A stretch of DNA of 64,000 nt from Roseococcus microcysteis (GCF_014764365.1 NZ_CP061718.1:186001-250000), one strand, 5' to 3'; counted from the stretch's first letter, positions 34,046 to 43,194 are shown. Numbers and translations: made by a program. Notes: generated from the letters alone by a model not told the origin.

Positions 34046-35272
34046 ATGGCGACCCCCATCCTCATCGCCGGCGGCGGCATTGGCGGGCTGACGGCGGCCC
34101 TCTCCCTCCAGGCCGCGGGCTTCGCGCCGCGCGTGCTGGAATCCGCGCGCGAGGTGCGCCCGCTGGGTGTCGGCATCAACCTGCTGCCCCATGCGGTGCG
34201 GGAGCTGACGGAGCTCGGCCTCGGTGAGAAGCTGGCCGCGACGGGCGTGGCCACCAAGGAGCTGCGCTACGTCTCCGCCCATGGGCAGGAGATCTGGCGG
34301 GAGGATCGGGGCCTGGCCGCCGGCTATCGCTGGCCGCAATACTCCATCCATCGCGGCGAGTTGCAGATGCTGCTGCTGGCCGAGGTCCGTGCGCGCGGCA
34401 TCGCGGTCGAGACCGGGCAGCGCGTGACCGGCTTCGCGCAGGATGCCGAGGGTGTGACGGCGCAACTGGCCGGCGGCGGCACGGCACGGGGCGCGGCGCT
34501 GATCGGCGCGGACGGGATCCATTCCGCCATTCGCGGGTATTTCGCGCCCGATGAGGGCCTGCCGCGCTGGTCGGGCGCCATGCTGTGGCGCGCCACCACC
34601 ATCGCACCCGCCTATCTGACCGGCGCCACCATGGTGCAGGCCGGGCATCATGCGCAAAAATTCGTCTGCTACCCCATCCGGCAACTGCCGGACGGCATGG
34701 CGGTCATCAACTGGATCGCGGAGATGCGAACCGAGGAGGCACCCGGCCGCGAGGACTGGAATCGCGAGATAGATCGCAACCTCTTCCTCCCGCATTTCGA
34801 GGGCTGGAACTGGGGCTGGCTGGACGTGCCAGGCCTGATCCGTGGCGCCGAGCGCGTCTATGAATTCCCCATGGTGGACCGCGACCCGCTGTCGCGCTGG
34901 ACCGAGGGGCGCGTCACGCTGCTCGGCGATGCGGCGCACCCGATGTACCCGATCGGCTCCAATGGCGCCTCGCAGGCGGTGCTCGATGCGCGGCAGCTCG
35001 CGCTGCACCTGGCGCGCGCGGGGCGGATCGAGGAGGGGCTTGCCGCCTATGAGGAAGCCCGCCGCCCGCCCACCGCGAAGCTGACGCTGGCCAACCGCGA
35101 CCTCGGCCCCGATCTGGTGCTGGAGGAGGTGCATCGCCGCGCGCCCGACGGGTTCAAGGCGCTGCACGACGTGATCTCGCACGAGGAACTGGCCGGCACC
35201 GCCGCGCGCTACAAGAAGCTGGCGGGCTTCGACCCCGAATTGCTGAATGCCCGCGAAAGCTGGAGCCCGTGA
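34046..35272 (+). CDS. FAD-dependent aromatic-ring monooxygenase (PHBH/salicylate hydroxylase type)
   Basis: Class A flavoprotein hydroxylase of 408 aa. FAD motifs: ILIAGGGIGGLTAALSLQAAG at the N-terminus (dinucleotide fold), ALIGADGIHSAIR (DG motif) and RVTLLGDAAHPMYPIGSNGA (GD motif). PLGVGINLLPHAVREL is typical of the salicylate-hydroxylase-like subgroup. It hydroxylates an aromatic or enolic substrate with NAD(P)H and oxygen. It lies in an apparent operon between the amidase and the NAD-binding dehydrogenase. Confidence 0.9.
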   Translation: MATPILIAGGGIGGLTAALSLQAAGFAPRVLESAREVRPLGVGINLLPHAVRELTELGLGEKLAATGVATKELRYVSAHGQEIWREDRGLAAGYRWPQYSIHRGELQMLLLAEVRARGIAVETGQRVTGFAQDAEGVTAQLAGGGTARGAALIGADGIHSAIRGYFAPDEGLPRWSGAMLWRATTIAPAYLTGATMVQAGHHAQKFVCYPIRQLPDGMAVINWIAEMRTEEAPGREDWNREIDRNLFLPHFEGWNWGWLDVPGLIRGAERVYEFPMVDRDPLSRWTEGRVTLLGDAAHPMYPIGSNGASQAVLDARQLALHLARAGRIEEGLAAYEEARRPPTAKLTLANRDLGPDLVLEEVHRRAPDGFKALHDVISHEELAGTAARYKKLAGFDPELLNARESWSP

Positions 35273-35285
35273 CAGGATCAATGGC

Positions 35286-36203
35286 ATGAAAACAGCCTTC
35301 ATCGGCCTCGGCAGCATGGGCGGGGGTGCGGCGCTGAGCGCGCTGCGCGCCGGGCTCGACGTCACGGGCGTGGACCCCTCGGAGCGCGCGCGCCAGGCCT
35401 TCGGCAACCGCGCCGTGGCGCGCGGCGCCGATCTCGACCCGGGGCAGGCGGCCGTGGTGGTGCTGACGGTCAACGCCGCCCAGGCCGAGGCGGCGCTCTA
35501 TGGCCCCGAGGGCGCGGCGCAGCGCCTCGCCCCGGGCGGCGTCGTGATCTGCTCGGCCACCATGGCGCCCGCCGATGCGAAGCGCCTGGCCGCCGAGGCT
35601 TCGTCACGCGGCCTGCTCTATCTCGACGCGCCCGTCTCCGGCGGCGCCGCGGCCGCGCGCGAGGGCCGCATGACCGTGATGGCCAGCGGCAGCGACGCCG
35701 CCTTCGCCGCCGCGAAGCCGGTGCTGGACGCCATCGCGGGCAAGGTCTGGTCCTTGGGCACTGAGCCGGGCCAGGGCGCGGCCATGAAGGTGGTGCACCA
35801 GTTGCTGGCCGGCGTGCACATCGCGGCCGCCGCCGAGGCCATGGCGCTGGCGCTGCGCTCCGGCCTCGACCCGCACACCGTCTATGGCGTGGTGACGAGT
35901 GCGGCCGGCAATTCCTGGATGTTCGAGAACCGCATGGCCCATGTGCTGGCGGGCGACGACACGCCGCTTTCGGCGGGCGACATCTTCGTGAAGGATCTCG
36001 GCCTCGTGGAGGGCATGGCGCGGGAGGCCGCGCTTCCCGTGCCGCTCGCCGCCCAGGCGCTGCAATTGTTCGTGGCGCAGCGGGCGCTCGGTCATGGCGG
36101 GCGGGACGATGCCTTCGTGCTGCGCGTCTGGCAGGCGCTGGCGGGCTTTGCGCTGCCGGGCGAACCCGGCGGGGCGGAACCGGTCAAGCCCGGTCCGAAG
36201 TGA
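35286..36203 (+). CDS. NAD(P)-dependent beta-hydroxyacid dehydrogenase (3-hydroxyisobutyrate/L-threonate dehydrogenase-like)
   Basis: Dehydrogenase of 305 aa. Rossmann motif FIGLGSMGGGAALSALRAG, substrate-binding DAPVSGGAAAAREGRMTVM and the catalytic lysine region QGAAMKVVHQLLAGVHIA are characteristic. Members oxidise 3-hydroxy acids such as 3-hydroxyisobutyrate, tartronate semialdehyde or threonate. It starts 13 bases after the FAD monooxygenase. Its 3' end overlaps the convergent truA stop by 20 bases. The exact substrate is unknown. Confidence 0.9.
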   Translation: MKTAFIGLGSMGGGAALSALRAGLDVTGVDPSERARQAFGNRAVARGADLDPGQAAVVVLTVNAAQAEAALYGPEGAAQRLAPGGVVICSATMAPADAKRLAAEASSRGLLYLDAPVSGGAAAAREGRMTVMASGSDAAFAAAKPVLDAIAGKVWSLGTEPGQGAAMKVVHQLLAGVHIAAAAEAMALALRSGLDPHTVYGVVTSAAGNSWMFENRMAHVLAGDDTPLSAGDIFVKDLGLVEGMAREAALPVPLAAQALQLFVAQRALGHGGRDDAFVLRVWQALAGFALPGEPGGAEPVKPGPK

Positions 36204-36960
36204 CCCAGGGCAAGGGCGGGTCGTAGTCCACGCCCAGGAAGACCAGCCCCTCCGGCGGCGCGGTCTGGCCGGCGCGGCGGCGGTCGCGCCCGTCCAGCAA
36301 TTCGCGCGGCCAGGAGACGGGTCGGCGGCCCAGCCCCACCATGTGCAGCGTGCCCGCCAGGTTGCGGATCTGGTGGTGCAGGAAGCTGCGGGCGGAGGCA
36401 TGGATCACCACCTCCTCGCCCCAGCGCGTGACATCCAGCCGGTCCAGCGTGCGGATGGCGTGCTCGGCCTGGCAGGAGGCGGCGCGGAAGGCCGAGAAAT
36501 CATGCTTGCCGAGCAAGGCCTGCGCGGCCTCATGCATGGCGGCGGCGTCGAGGGGCAGCGGCACGTGCCAGACGCGCCCTTCCTCCAGCGCGGGCTTGGC
36601 CGGGCGGTTCAGGATGCGGAAGCGGTAGTGCCGCCGCACGGCCGAGAAGCGCGGCGACCAGCCCTCGGGCGCCAGGCAGGCGGCGCGGATGGCGATGCGC
36701 TGGGGCCGCAGGTGGAAATCCAGCGCCGCGCGCAGCCGGGCAGGGGGGAGGTCGGCGGCGAGGTCCAGATGCACCACCTGCCCCTCGGCATGCACCCCCG
36801 CATCGGTGCGGCCGGCGGCGGTGGCGAGTGGCGTCGCGCCGCCATTCAGCGGCGTGGCGGCGGTCTCGATCGCCTCCTGCACGGACATCCCGTTGGGCTG
36901 GCGCTGCCAGCCCACCAGCCCCGCGCCATCATACTCCACCAGCAGGGCGTAGGCGGTCAT
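36184..36960 (-). CDS. truA: tRNA pseudouridine(38-40) synthase
   Basis: Modifies U38-U40 in tRNA anticodon arms. Length 258 aa. Catalytic aspartate in [20 protein letters not shown]-terminal [20 protein letters not shown] and C-terminal [20 protein letters not shown] are diagnostic. It is the last gene of the def-fmt-truA block on the minus strand. Its start overlaps the fmt stop by four bases (ATGA). Confidence 0.96.
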   Translation of the reverse strand: MTAYALLVEYDGAGLVGWQRQPNGMSVQEAIETAATPLNGGATPLATAAGRTDAGVHAEGQVVHLDLAADLPPARLRAALDFHLRPQRIAIRAACLAPEGWSPRFSAVRRHYRFRILNRPAKPALEEGRVWHVPLPLDAAAMHEAAQALLGKHDFSAFRAASCQAEHAIRTLDRLDVTRWGEEVVIHASARSFLHHQIRNLAGTLHMVGLGRRPVSWPRELLDGRDRRRAGQTAPPEGLVFLGVDYDPPLPWVTSDRA

Positions 36961-37862
36961 CCGCCCAGGACCGTGCCGGGCGGCAGGTTGTAGCCGCGCA
37001 GGAAGGAATCGGCGTCGAGCGGCGCGCGGCCGGGGCGTTGCAGGCGGGTGAGGCGCAGGGCGCCGGTGCCGCAGGCCACGGTGAAGCCGTGCAGGATGGT
37101 GCCGGGCGGGCCATGCCCCTCGGCGGGTTCGGCGGCGAGCACGCGCAGCGCCTCGCCGCCATGGGTGAAGAAGGCGCCGGGCCAGGGGTTCATGGCGCGG
37201 ATGCGGGCGTCGAGCGCCGTGGCGGGCTGCGTGAAATCCAGCGCGCCATCGGCCTTGGTCAGCTTGGGCGCGTAGGTGACGCCCGCCTCGGGCTGCGGCG
37301 TGGCGGGCGGGTTCTCGTCCAGGGCGCGCAGGATCAGGCGCGCGCCCATCTCGGCCAGCGCGTCATGCACCTCGGGCGTGGTGGAGCGCGGCGTGAGTGG
37401 CAGGCTCTCGCGCAGCAGCATGGGGCCGGTGTCCAGCCCCTCCTCCATGCGCATGATGGTGATGCCCGTCTCGGCATCGCCATGCAGGATGGCGGCATGG
37501 ATGGGCGCCGCCCCGCGCCAGCGCGGCAGAAGCGAGGCATGGATGTTGAGGCAGCCGCGCCGGGGCGCCTCCAGCATGGCGGGCGGCAGGATCAGCCCAT
37601 AGGCCGCCACCACCGCCACATCGAGGTCGAGCGCCGCGAAGGCCGCGTGTTCCGCCGCATCCCGCTTCACCCGCGCCGGCGTGCGGACGGAAAGGCCCAG
37701 TTCCAGCGCCGCGCGATGGACGGGGCAGGGGGTCTCGCGCTGGCCGCGCCCGGCGGGCTTGGGCGGCTGGCAATAGACCGCCGCCACCTCATGCCCCGCC
37801 GCGTGCAGCGCCCTGAGCGCCGGCACCGCGAAATCCGGGCTGCCCATGAAGGCGAGGCGCAG
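36957..37862 (-). CDS. fmt: Methionyl-tRNA formyltransferase
   Basis: Formylates initiator Met-tRNA using 10-formyl-THF. Catalytic motif [20 protein letters not shown]. The C-terminal OB-like domain begins near [10 protein letters not shown]. The first in-frame ATG (37847) gives [11 protein letters not shown], which lacks the first beta strand. A CTG at 37862, seven bases past the def stop, gives the canonical N-terminus (M)[15 protein letters not shown], so I chose it. Length is then 301 aa. It is coupled to def upstream and truA downstream. Confidence 0.93.
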   Translation of the reverse strand: MRLAFMGSPDFAVPALRALHAAGHEVAAVYCQPPKPAGRGQRETPCPVHRAALELGLSVRTPARVKRDAAEHAAFAALDLDVAVVAAYGLILPPAMLEAPRRGCLNIHASLLPRWRGAAPIHAAILHGDAETGITIMRMEEGLDTGPMLLRESLPLTPRSTTPEVHDALAEMGARLILRALDENPPATPQPEAGVTYAPKLTKADGALDFTQPATALDARIRAMNPWPGAFFTHGGEALRVLAAEPAEGHGPPGTILHGFTVACGTGALRLTRLQRPGRAPLDADSFLRGYNLPPGTVLGG

Positions 37863-37869
37863 CTTCGGG

Positions 37870-38397
37870 CTAATCGCGGCTCTCCCGCGCCTTGAGTTCC
37901 TTGGCGAGCTTGCGCAGCAGCATGTTGCGCTTCAACGCCGAGAGGTGATCCACGAAGAGCACGCCGTTCAAATGGTCAATCTCGTGCTGCAGGCACACGC
38001 CCAGCAGCCCGTCCGCCTCCGCCTCGCGCTTCGTGCCGTCCAGCTCCAGCCAGCGCAGCTGGATGCGCGCGGGCCGCTCCACATCCGCGTATTGGCCGGG
38101 GAGCGAGAGGCAGCCTTCCTCGCGCACCTCCATCTCGCGGCTGGCGGCGATGATCTCGGGGTTCACCAGCACCATGGGCGCCGGTGCCTCCTTCCCCCCC
38201 ACATCCACGACGATGAGGCGCAGGTCTGACCCCACCTGGGGGGCCGCCAGCCCGATGCCGGGTGCCGCATACATGGTGGCGAGCATGCGCGGGGCGAGGG
38301 CGCGCACGGCATCCCCATCGCCTTGCGCCACGGGGCGCGCCTTCTTCCGCAGCCGCGGATCGGGCACGTAGAGAATGGGGAGGGTTTCGTCCGTCAT
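37870..38397 (-). CDS. def: Peptide deformylase
   Basis: Removes the N-formyl group from nascent proteins using Fe2+ or Zn2+. All three motifs are present: [19 protein letters not shown] and [11 protein letters not shown]. Start 38397 ([13 protein letters not shown]) gives 175 aa. A 14-residue extension upstream lacks support. It is the first gene of the def-fmt-truA block, a classic housekeeping order. Confidence 0.96.
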   Translation of the reverse strand: MTDETLPILYVPDPRLRKKARPVAQGDGDAVRALAPRMLATMYAAPGIGLAAPQVGSDLRLIVVDVGGKEAPAPMVLVNPEIIAASREMEVREEGCLSLPGQYADVERPARIQLRWLELDGTKREAEADGLLGVCLQHEIDHLNGVLFVDHLSALKRNMLLRKLAKELKARESRD

Positions 38398-38467
38398 GGC
38401 CGGCGCGGAGGTAGCCCCCCACGCGCCGCCTTGCAACAAGGCCCGGGGCGCGCCAATTCTCAGGCAA

Positions 38468-38516
38468 GGCGCGCTGCCTGTTCCGGGGCGCGCCGCGGCT
38501 CGCTGCGGTCAGGAGG
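38468..38516 (+). promoter_or_regulatory. Structured 5' leader of the Hsp20 gene, possible ROSE-like RNA thermometer
   Basis: A 7-bp stem (GGCGCGC 38468-38474 with GCGCGCC 38488-38494) precedes a hairpin containing TCGCT (38500-38504), six bases before the ribosome-binding site AGGAGG (38511-38516). The ROSE consensus UYGCU opposite the Shine-Dalgarno is common in alphaproteobacterial small heat-shock leaders. The match is short and needs folding to confirm. Confidence 0.4.
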
Positions 38517-38520
38517 CCCC

Positions 38521-38985
38521 ATGTCCCGTTCCTCGGTGTTCGGCTCGCCCTTGTTCCTGGGCTTCGACCACCTCGAGCAGATGCTCGACCGCGTGCAGAA
38601 GAGCGCGGATGGCTACCCGCCCTACAATATCGAGCAGACGGGGCCGGCCAGGCTGCGCATCACCCTGGCCGTCGCGGGCTTCGCCATGGAGGATTTGGCG
38701 ATCACGCAGGAGGACAACCAGCTCGTCATCCGCGGGCGGCAGCGCGACGACACGGAAGGGCGGGTCTTCCTCCATCGCGGCATCGCGGCGCGGCAGTTCC
38801 AGCGCGCCTTCGTCCTGGCCGAGGGCATCGAGATCGAGGGCGCCTACCTCGACAACGGCCTGCTGCACATAGACCTCCAGCGGCCCATGCCGGAGGTGAA
38901 GGTGCGCTCCATCCCCATCGGGCGGCAGGGGGCGGGCCCCTCGCGGCCCGTGGTGCAGCAGCGGGTGCGGCGCGAGGAGGAGTAG
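38521..38985 (+). CDS. Small heat shock protein, Hsp20/IbpA family
   Basis: ATP-independent holdase of 154 aa. The N-terminus SPLFLGFDHLEQMLDRVQK is the IbpA-type start. The alpha-crystallin domain runs from YPPYNIEQ to about residue 125, with RITLAVAGFAMEDL, NQLVIRGRQ and a GLLHIDLQRPMPE final strand. The C-terminal I-x-I anchor appears as RSIPIG. It is preceded by a strong ribosome-binding site and a structured leader. Confidence 0.92.
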   Translation: MSRSSVFGSPLFLGFDHLEQMLDRVQKSADGYPPYNIEQTGPARLRITLAVAGFAMEDLAITQEDNQLVIRGRQRDDTEGRVFLHRGIAARQFQRAFVLAEGIEIEGAYLDNGLLHIDLQRPMPEVKVRSIPIGRQGAGPSRPVVQQRVRREEE

Positions 38986-39071
38986 CGCGCCTCCGCCGCG
39001 CGGCAGGTGCCGCCGCGCCCTTGCCGTGAGGCGGGTCGCGCCCTAATCGGAAACGAAGAGGGAGACCCGCC

Positions 39072-40235
39072 ATGGACCAGCCGCTGATCGCCGCCGACCC
39101 CCACGCCGAAATCCGCGAGGAGGTCCGCAAGCTCTGCGCGCGGTTCCCCGGCGAATATTGGCGTGAGCTGGACGCCCGCCGCGGCTATCCGACCGAATTC
39201 GTGAAGGCGCTGACCGAGGCGGGCTATCTCGGCGCGCTGATCCCCGAGGAATTCGGCGGCGCGGGCCTGCCCCTTTCCGCCGCCGCGGCCATCCTGGAGA
39301 CCATCCACCAGGAGGGCTGCAACGGCGCCGCCTGCCACGCCCAGATGTACATCATGGGCACCATCCTCAAGCATGGCAGCCCTGAGCAGAAGCAGCGCTA
39401 TCTGCCCGGCATCGCCAGCGGCGAGCTGCGCCTGCAGGCCTTCGGCGTGACCGAACCCACCAGCGGCACCGACACCACCAACCTGCGCACCTTCGCCCGG
39501 CGTGAGGGCGACAAGTACATCGTCAACGGCCAGAAGATCTGGACCAGCCGCGCGGAACACTCCGACCTGATGCTGCTGCTGGCCCGCACCACCCCCAAGG
39601 ACCAGGTGGCGAAGAAGACCGAGGGCCTCTCCACCTTCATCGTGGACATGCGGACCGCCAAGGGGCTCACCATCCGCCCCATCCGCACCATGATGAACCA
39701 CAATTCCTGCGAAGTGTTCTTCGACAACATGGAGGTTCCGGCCGAGAACCTGGTGGGCGTCGAGGGCCGCGGCTTCCGCTACATCCTGGACGGCATGAAC
39801 GCGGAGCGCCTGCTGATCGCCTCGGAATCCATCGGCGACGCCAAGTGGTTCACCCAGAAATCGGTGGCCTATTCCAAGGAGCGCGTGCTCTTCGGCCGTC
39901 CCATCGGCCAGAACCAGGGCGTGCAATTCCCCATCGCCAAGGCCTATGCCCAGATGCGCGCGGCCGAGGCCATCGTGAAGCAGGGCCTGGAGAAGTTCGA
40001 GGCCGGCATCCCCTGCGGCGAGGAGGCGAACATGGGCAAGATGCTCGCCGCCGACGCCGCCTGGGCCGCGGCCGAGGCCTGCGTGCAGACCCATGGCGGC
40101 TTCGGCTTCGCCGAGGAATACGATGTGGAGCGCAAGTTCCGCGAGGCGCGGCTCTATCAGGTGGCGCCCATCAGCACGAACCTCGTGCTCTCCTTCATCG
40201 GTGAGCATGTGCTGGGCATGCCGCGCAGCTACTGA
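39072..40235 (+). CDS. Acyl-CoA dehydrogenase
   Basis: FAD enzyme of 387 aa that introduces the alpha-beta double bond in acyl-CoA. Signature regions: AFGVTEPTSGTDTTNLRTFA (FAD and substrate contact), VNGQKIWTSRAEHSDLMLL, YSKERVLFGRPIGQNQGVQF and AAEACVQTHGGFGFAEEYDV. ATG 39072 follows gaagagggag. The stop overlaps the next gene (TGATG), linking it to the permease-like protein. Confidence 0.94.
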   Translation: MDQPLIAADPHAEIREEVRKLCARFPGEYWRELDARRGYPTEFVKALTEAGYLGALIPEEFGGAGLPLSAAAAILETIHQEGCNGAACHAQMYIMGTILKHGSPEQKQRYLPGIASGELRLQAFGVTEPTSGTDTTNLRTFARREGDKYIVNGQKIWTSRAEHSDLMLLLARTTPKDQVAKKTEGLSTFIVDMRTAKGLTIRPIRTMMNHNSCEVFFDNMEVPAENLVGVEGRGFRYILDGMNAERLLIASESIGDAKWFTQKSVAYSKERVLFGRPIGQNQGVQFPIAKAYAQMRAAEAIVKQGLEKFEAGIPCGEEANMGKMLAADAAWAAAEACVQTHGGFGFAEEYDVERKFREARLYQVAPISTNLVLSFIGEHVLGMPRSY

Positions 40236-41908
40236 TGCCCCCGGCAGGCGCGCCCAGGGCCTGGCGCCTGCACGAGACACCGCCGGCGCCGCTGCTGGTC
40301 GCCTCCGCGCTGCAGCAGGCGGGCCTGGCCGCCGTCACGCTCGGCTTCCCCCTGCTGGTGGCCGAGGCGGCGGGGGCCGATGCGGCGCTGAAGGCCGCGG
40401 TGCTGCAATGGTCCATGCTGGCCATGGGCATCGCCACCCTGCTGCAATGCTGGGGGCGCTGGGGCATCGGCTCCGGCTATCTCATCTGCGGCATCTTCAC
40501 CGCCATCTATCTGCCCCTCTCCGTGGTGGTCGCGCAGCGCGAGGGGCTGGCCGCGGTCGCGGGCATGACGATCGTGGCGGGGCTGACGCAGATGGCGCTC
40601 TCGCCCTTCGTGCGGCGGCTGCGCAACCAGGTGCCCAATGAGATCATCGGGCTGATCGTGCTGCTGGTGGGCCTGGCCCTCGGCATCCTGGCCGTGCGGC
40701 TCATGGTCGTGGGCTCCCCGGCCGAGCCCGCGCTGGGCGCGGACCGCGGCGTGGCCGTCACGACCTTCTGCCTGATCGTGGCGCTGGCCATCTGGGGGCC
40801 GCCGCGCATCCGGCCGCTCGCGGTGCTGGCGGGCATGGTGGGGGGCACGGCGCTGGCCCTGCTGCTGGGCAGCGCGCCCGAGACGCCCGCCGTGGAGGGC
40901 GTGAGCCTGCTGGACGGCCCGCCCGTGACGCCCAGCTTCAACTGGGCCCTGCTGCCCGGCTTCCTGCTGGGCGCGCTGGCGAGCCTGGTGCGCTGCATGG
41001 GCGATATCATCGCTGCCCAGCGCGCCGAGGACCCGCACTGGACCCGCCCCGACCAGCGCAGCATCCGCGGCGGCGTGCTGGCCGATGGCATGGGCACCAC
41101 GCTGGCCGGGCTGATGGGGCTGCCGGGCATGAACAGCTACACGGGCAGCGTGGGTCTGGCCGTGGCCTCCGGCGTGCGCTCGCGCGTGGTCGGGCTGGCG
41201 GCGGGGGCGTTCTGGGTGGGGCTGGCGCTGCTGCCCTCGGCCGCGGTCTGGATGCTGCTGATCCCGCAGGGGGTGTTGGGGGCGGCGCTGCTCTACGTCT
41301 CGGCCTTCATCATCGCCTCGGGCTTCATCACCATCACGCAACGCCTGCTGGACCAGCGGCGGACAGTGCTGCTGGGCGTCAGCCTGGTGGTGGGGCTCTC
41401 CGGCGCGCTGATCCCCGGCCTCTATGAGGGCCTGCCCTTCGCGGTGCAGGCGCTGACCTTTTCCTCGTTGGCCCTGGCGCTGGCGGTCGCGCTGGTGCTG
41501 GGGCCGCTGCTGCGGATCGGCCTCGCGCGGGAAGTCGGGCTGGAATGGCGCCCGGCGGAGGGCGTGCCGGCGCTGCTGGAGGCCGCCCGTGTTCCCTTGC
41601 AGCAATGGGGCGTGCGCCGCGCGGTGGCCGACCGGGTGGGCGGCGCGCTGGAGGAATTCGCCCTGCTGGCCGAGGAGGACATCGCCTCGGGCGGCGCGGT
41701 GCATCTGCGCATGGAGAACACCGACCCGGTGCTGCGCCTGACGCTGTCCTGGCAGGGCGTGCCCATCACGCCCCTGGACCCCGCCACCCCGCCCGAGGAG
41801 CCCGATCTGCGCCGCGTGGCCCTGCTGCTGCTGCGCCACAAGACGGATGCCATGCGCCTGCGCGCCGTGGCCGATGGCCGGCCTCAAGAATCCCCTCATT
41901 TCCGGTGA
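40235..41908 (+). CDS. NCS2/SLC23-type permease with C-terminal HATPase-like domain; 3' end altered by IS insertion
   Basis: Membrane protein of 557 aa. About twelve hydrophobic helices occupy residues 20-430; the xanthine/uracil permease hallmark region is near MGLPGMNSYTGSVGLAVASG. A cytoplasmic C-terminal region (about 440-557) resembles a degenerate histidine-kinase-type ATPase fold, with RVGGALEEFALLAEE, then VLRLTLSWQGVPI, then LRRVALLLLRHKTDAM. The IS10-like element interrupts codons near the end. The native tail would read GRQEAVLEFDLE-stop using 43163-43194. The present tail PQESPHFR is encoded by the IS end. Confidence 0.82.
   Translation: MPPAGAPRAWRLHETPPAPLLVASALQQAGLAAVTLGFPLLVAEAAGADAALKAAVLQWSMLAMGIATLLQCWGRWGIGSGYLICGIFTAIYLPLSVVVAQREGLAAVAGMTIVAGLTQMALSPFVRRLRNQVPNEIIGLIVLLVGLALGILAVRLMVVGSPAEPALGADRGVAVTTFCLIVALAIWGPPRIRPLAVLAGMVGGTALALLLGSAPETPAVEGVSLLDGPPVTPSFNWALLPGFLLGALASLVRCMGDIIAAQRAEDPHWTRPDQRSIRGGVLADGMGTTLAGLMGLPGMNSYTGSVGLAVASGVRSRVVGLAAGAFWVGLALLPSAAVWMLLIPQGVLGAALLYVSAFIIASGFITITQRLLDQRRTVLLGVSLVVGLSGALIPGLYEGLPFAVQALTFSSLALALAVALVLGPLLRIGLAREVGLEWRPAEGVPALLEAARVPLQQWGVRRAVADRVGGALEEFALLAEEDIASGGAVHLRMENTDPVLRLTLSWQGVPITPLDPATPPEEPDLRRVALLLLRHKTDAMRLRAVADGRPQESPHFR
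41874..41882. repeat. Left 9-bp target-site duplication of the IS10-like element
   Basis: ATGGCCGGC directly abuts the left inverted repeat. The identical nine bases follow the right end at 43154-43162. Nine bases is the duplication length of IS10-type IS4-family elements. Confidence 0.95.
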
Positions 41909-43153
41909 CGCGGTTCTGGCGCCGATTCGGCGGGGTTCTGTAGCTGTTCCAAGCTTGGTCGGTTTGGAGCATGGACATGGTGGAGCGGGGTCGGACAGGT
42001 GGGCGGCTTGAGGATGTCCGTGCCTTCATTGGCGGCGTCTACGGGCCTGATCTGCACGCCAAGCGGGTTGATGCCCTGGCCGGCGCGACGCTGGGCGTGA
42101 TGGCCGGCGCATCGCTCGCGGTGTCGCTGATCGGCCAGGCGCTGGCGCAGGCCCGAGGCCTTTCGACCAAGCACGCGGTCAAGCAGGTCGACCGGCTGAT
42201 GAGCAACGCCGGCATCGACGTGTGGGACAGCTTCGCCCGTTGGGTGCCGCAGCAGGTGGGCCCCCGTCCCGACATCCTGGTGGCAATGGACTGGACCGAG
42301 TTTGCCCATGACGGCCAGTCGACCCTGGTGCTGAGCTTGGTCACCGGCCATGGCCGGGCGGCCCCGCTGATCTGGCTTTCCGTCTGGAAGGAGGAACTGG
42401 CCGACCGGCGCAACGACTATGAGGACGCCTGCCTGCGTCGCCTGGCCGAGACGCTGCCGCCGGACTGCCGGGCGACGATCCTGGCCGACCGCGGCTTCGG
42501 CGACCAAAAGCTGTTCGCGTTCCTGGCCGAGTTGGGCTTCGGCTACGTCATCCGCTTCCGCGGCAACATCCACGTCACCGATGCCGCCGGCGAGACCCGG
42601 CCCGCGGCCGAGTGGGTGGGCAAGGGCGGCCGCGCCCGCAAGCTGCGCGATGCGCGGGTGACCGCGCAGGGCCAGCCGGTGGGTGCGGTGGTGTGCGTGC
42701 ATGCCAGGGGCATGAAGGAGCCTTGGTGCCTGGCGGCCAGCGACCCCGAGGCGACGGCGGCCATGCTGGTCAACCACTATGCCCGGCGCTGGACCATCGA
42801 GCCGCAGTTCCGCGACACCAAGGACCTGCGCTTCGGCATGGGGCTGTCGGCGACGCGTGTCGGTGAGCCCATGCGACGGGACCGGTTGCTGCTGGTCAGC
42901 GCCTTCGCCATGGCGCTGCTGACGCTGCTCGGCACCGTCGGAGAGAGCCTGGGGATGGACCGCCAACTCAAGTCAAACACATCGAAGACCCGAAGCCATT
43001 CGCTGTTCCGCCAGGGCTGCATGCTCTACGAACTGATCCCGAACATGCCCGAGCACAGGCTCGCGCCGCTGATCCAGGCCTTTGCCAAAGCCCTCTCAAA
43101 CGCAGCCGAATTCAACGGCATGTTCGCTCAGCAGAAATGAGGGGATCGCTGAG
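41883..43153 (+). mobile_element. IS10-like insertion sequence of the IS4 family, 1271 bp
   Basis: Bounded by imperfect inverted repeats: left CTCAAGAATCCCCTCATTTC, right (reverse complement) CTCAGCGATCCCCTCATTTC. From memory these resemble the IS10 end CTGAGAGATCCCCTCAT. A perfect 9-bp target duplication flanks the element. One intact transposase gene fills it. The perfect duplication and intact gene indicate a recent, possibly active insertion. Confidence 0.93.
41971..43140 (+). CDS. IS4 family (IS10 group) DDE transposase
   Basis: Transposase of 389 aa. DDE residues: D in LVAMDWTEFAHD, D in TILADRGFGDQKLF and E in YARRWTIEPQFRDTK, where the IS4-family Y-2-R-3-E-6-K signature fits exactly. 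ATG 41971 has GGAG only one base upstream; ATG 41977, seven bases from GGAG, may be the real start. The stop TGA lies inside the right inverted repeat. The gene is complete without visible frameshifts. Confidence 0.94.
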   Translation: MDMVERGRTGGRLEDVRAFIGGVYGPDLHAKRVDALAGATLGVMAGASLAVSLIGQALAQARGLSTKHAVKQVDRLMSNAGIDVWDSFARWVPQQVGPRPDILVAMDWTEFAHDGQSTLVLSLVTGHGRAAPLIWLSVWKEELADRRNDYEDACLRRLAETLPPDCRATILADRGFGDQKLFAFLAELGFGYVIRFRGNIHVTDAAGETRPAAEWVGKGGRARKLRDARVTAQGQPVGAVVCVHARGMKEPWCLAASDPEATAAMLVNHYARRWTIEPQFRDTKDLRFGMGLSATRVGEPMRRDRLLLVSAFAMALLTLLGTVGESLGMDRQLKSNTSKTRSHSLFRQGCMLYELIPNMPEHRLAPLIQAFAKALSNAAEFNGMFAQQK

Positions 43154-43162
43154 ATGGCCGGC
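43154..43162. repeat. Right 9-bp target-site duplication
   Basis: ATGGCCGGC, identical to 41874-41882, starts directly after the right end of the IS. Confidence 0.95.
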
Positions 43163-43194
43163 AGGAGGCGGTGCTGGAATTCGACCTGGAGTAA
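43163..43194 (+). pseudogene. Severed 3' end of the permease gene
   Basis: Removing the IS and one target copy restores the frame GAT-GGC-CGG-CAG-GAG, followed by codons for AVLEFDLE and a TAA at 43192-43194. These 32 bases are therefore the displaced end of the gene that starts at 40235. They encode the probable last beta strand of its C-terminal domain. Confidence 0.9.
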
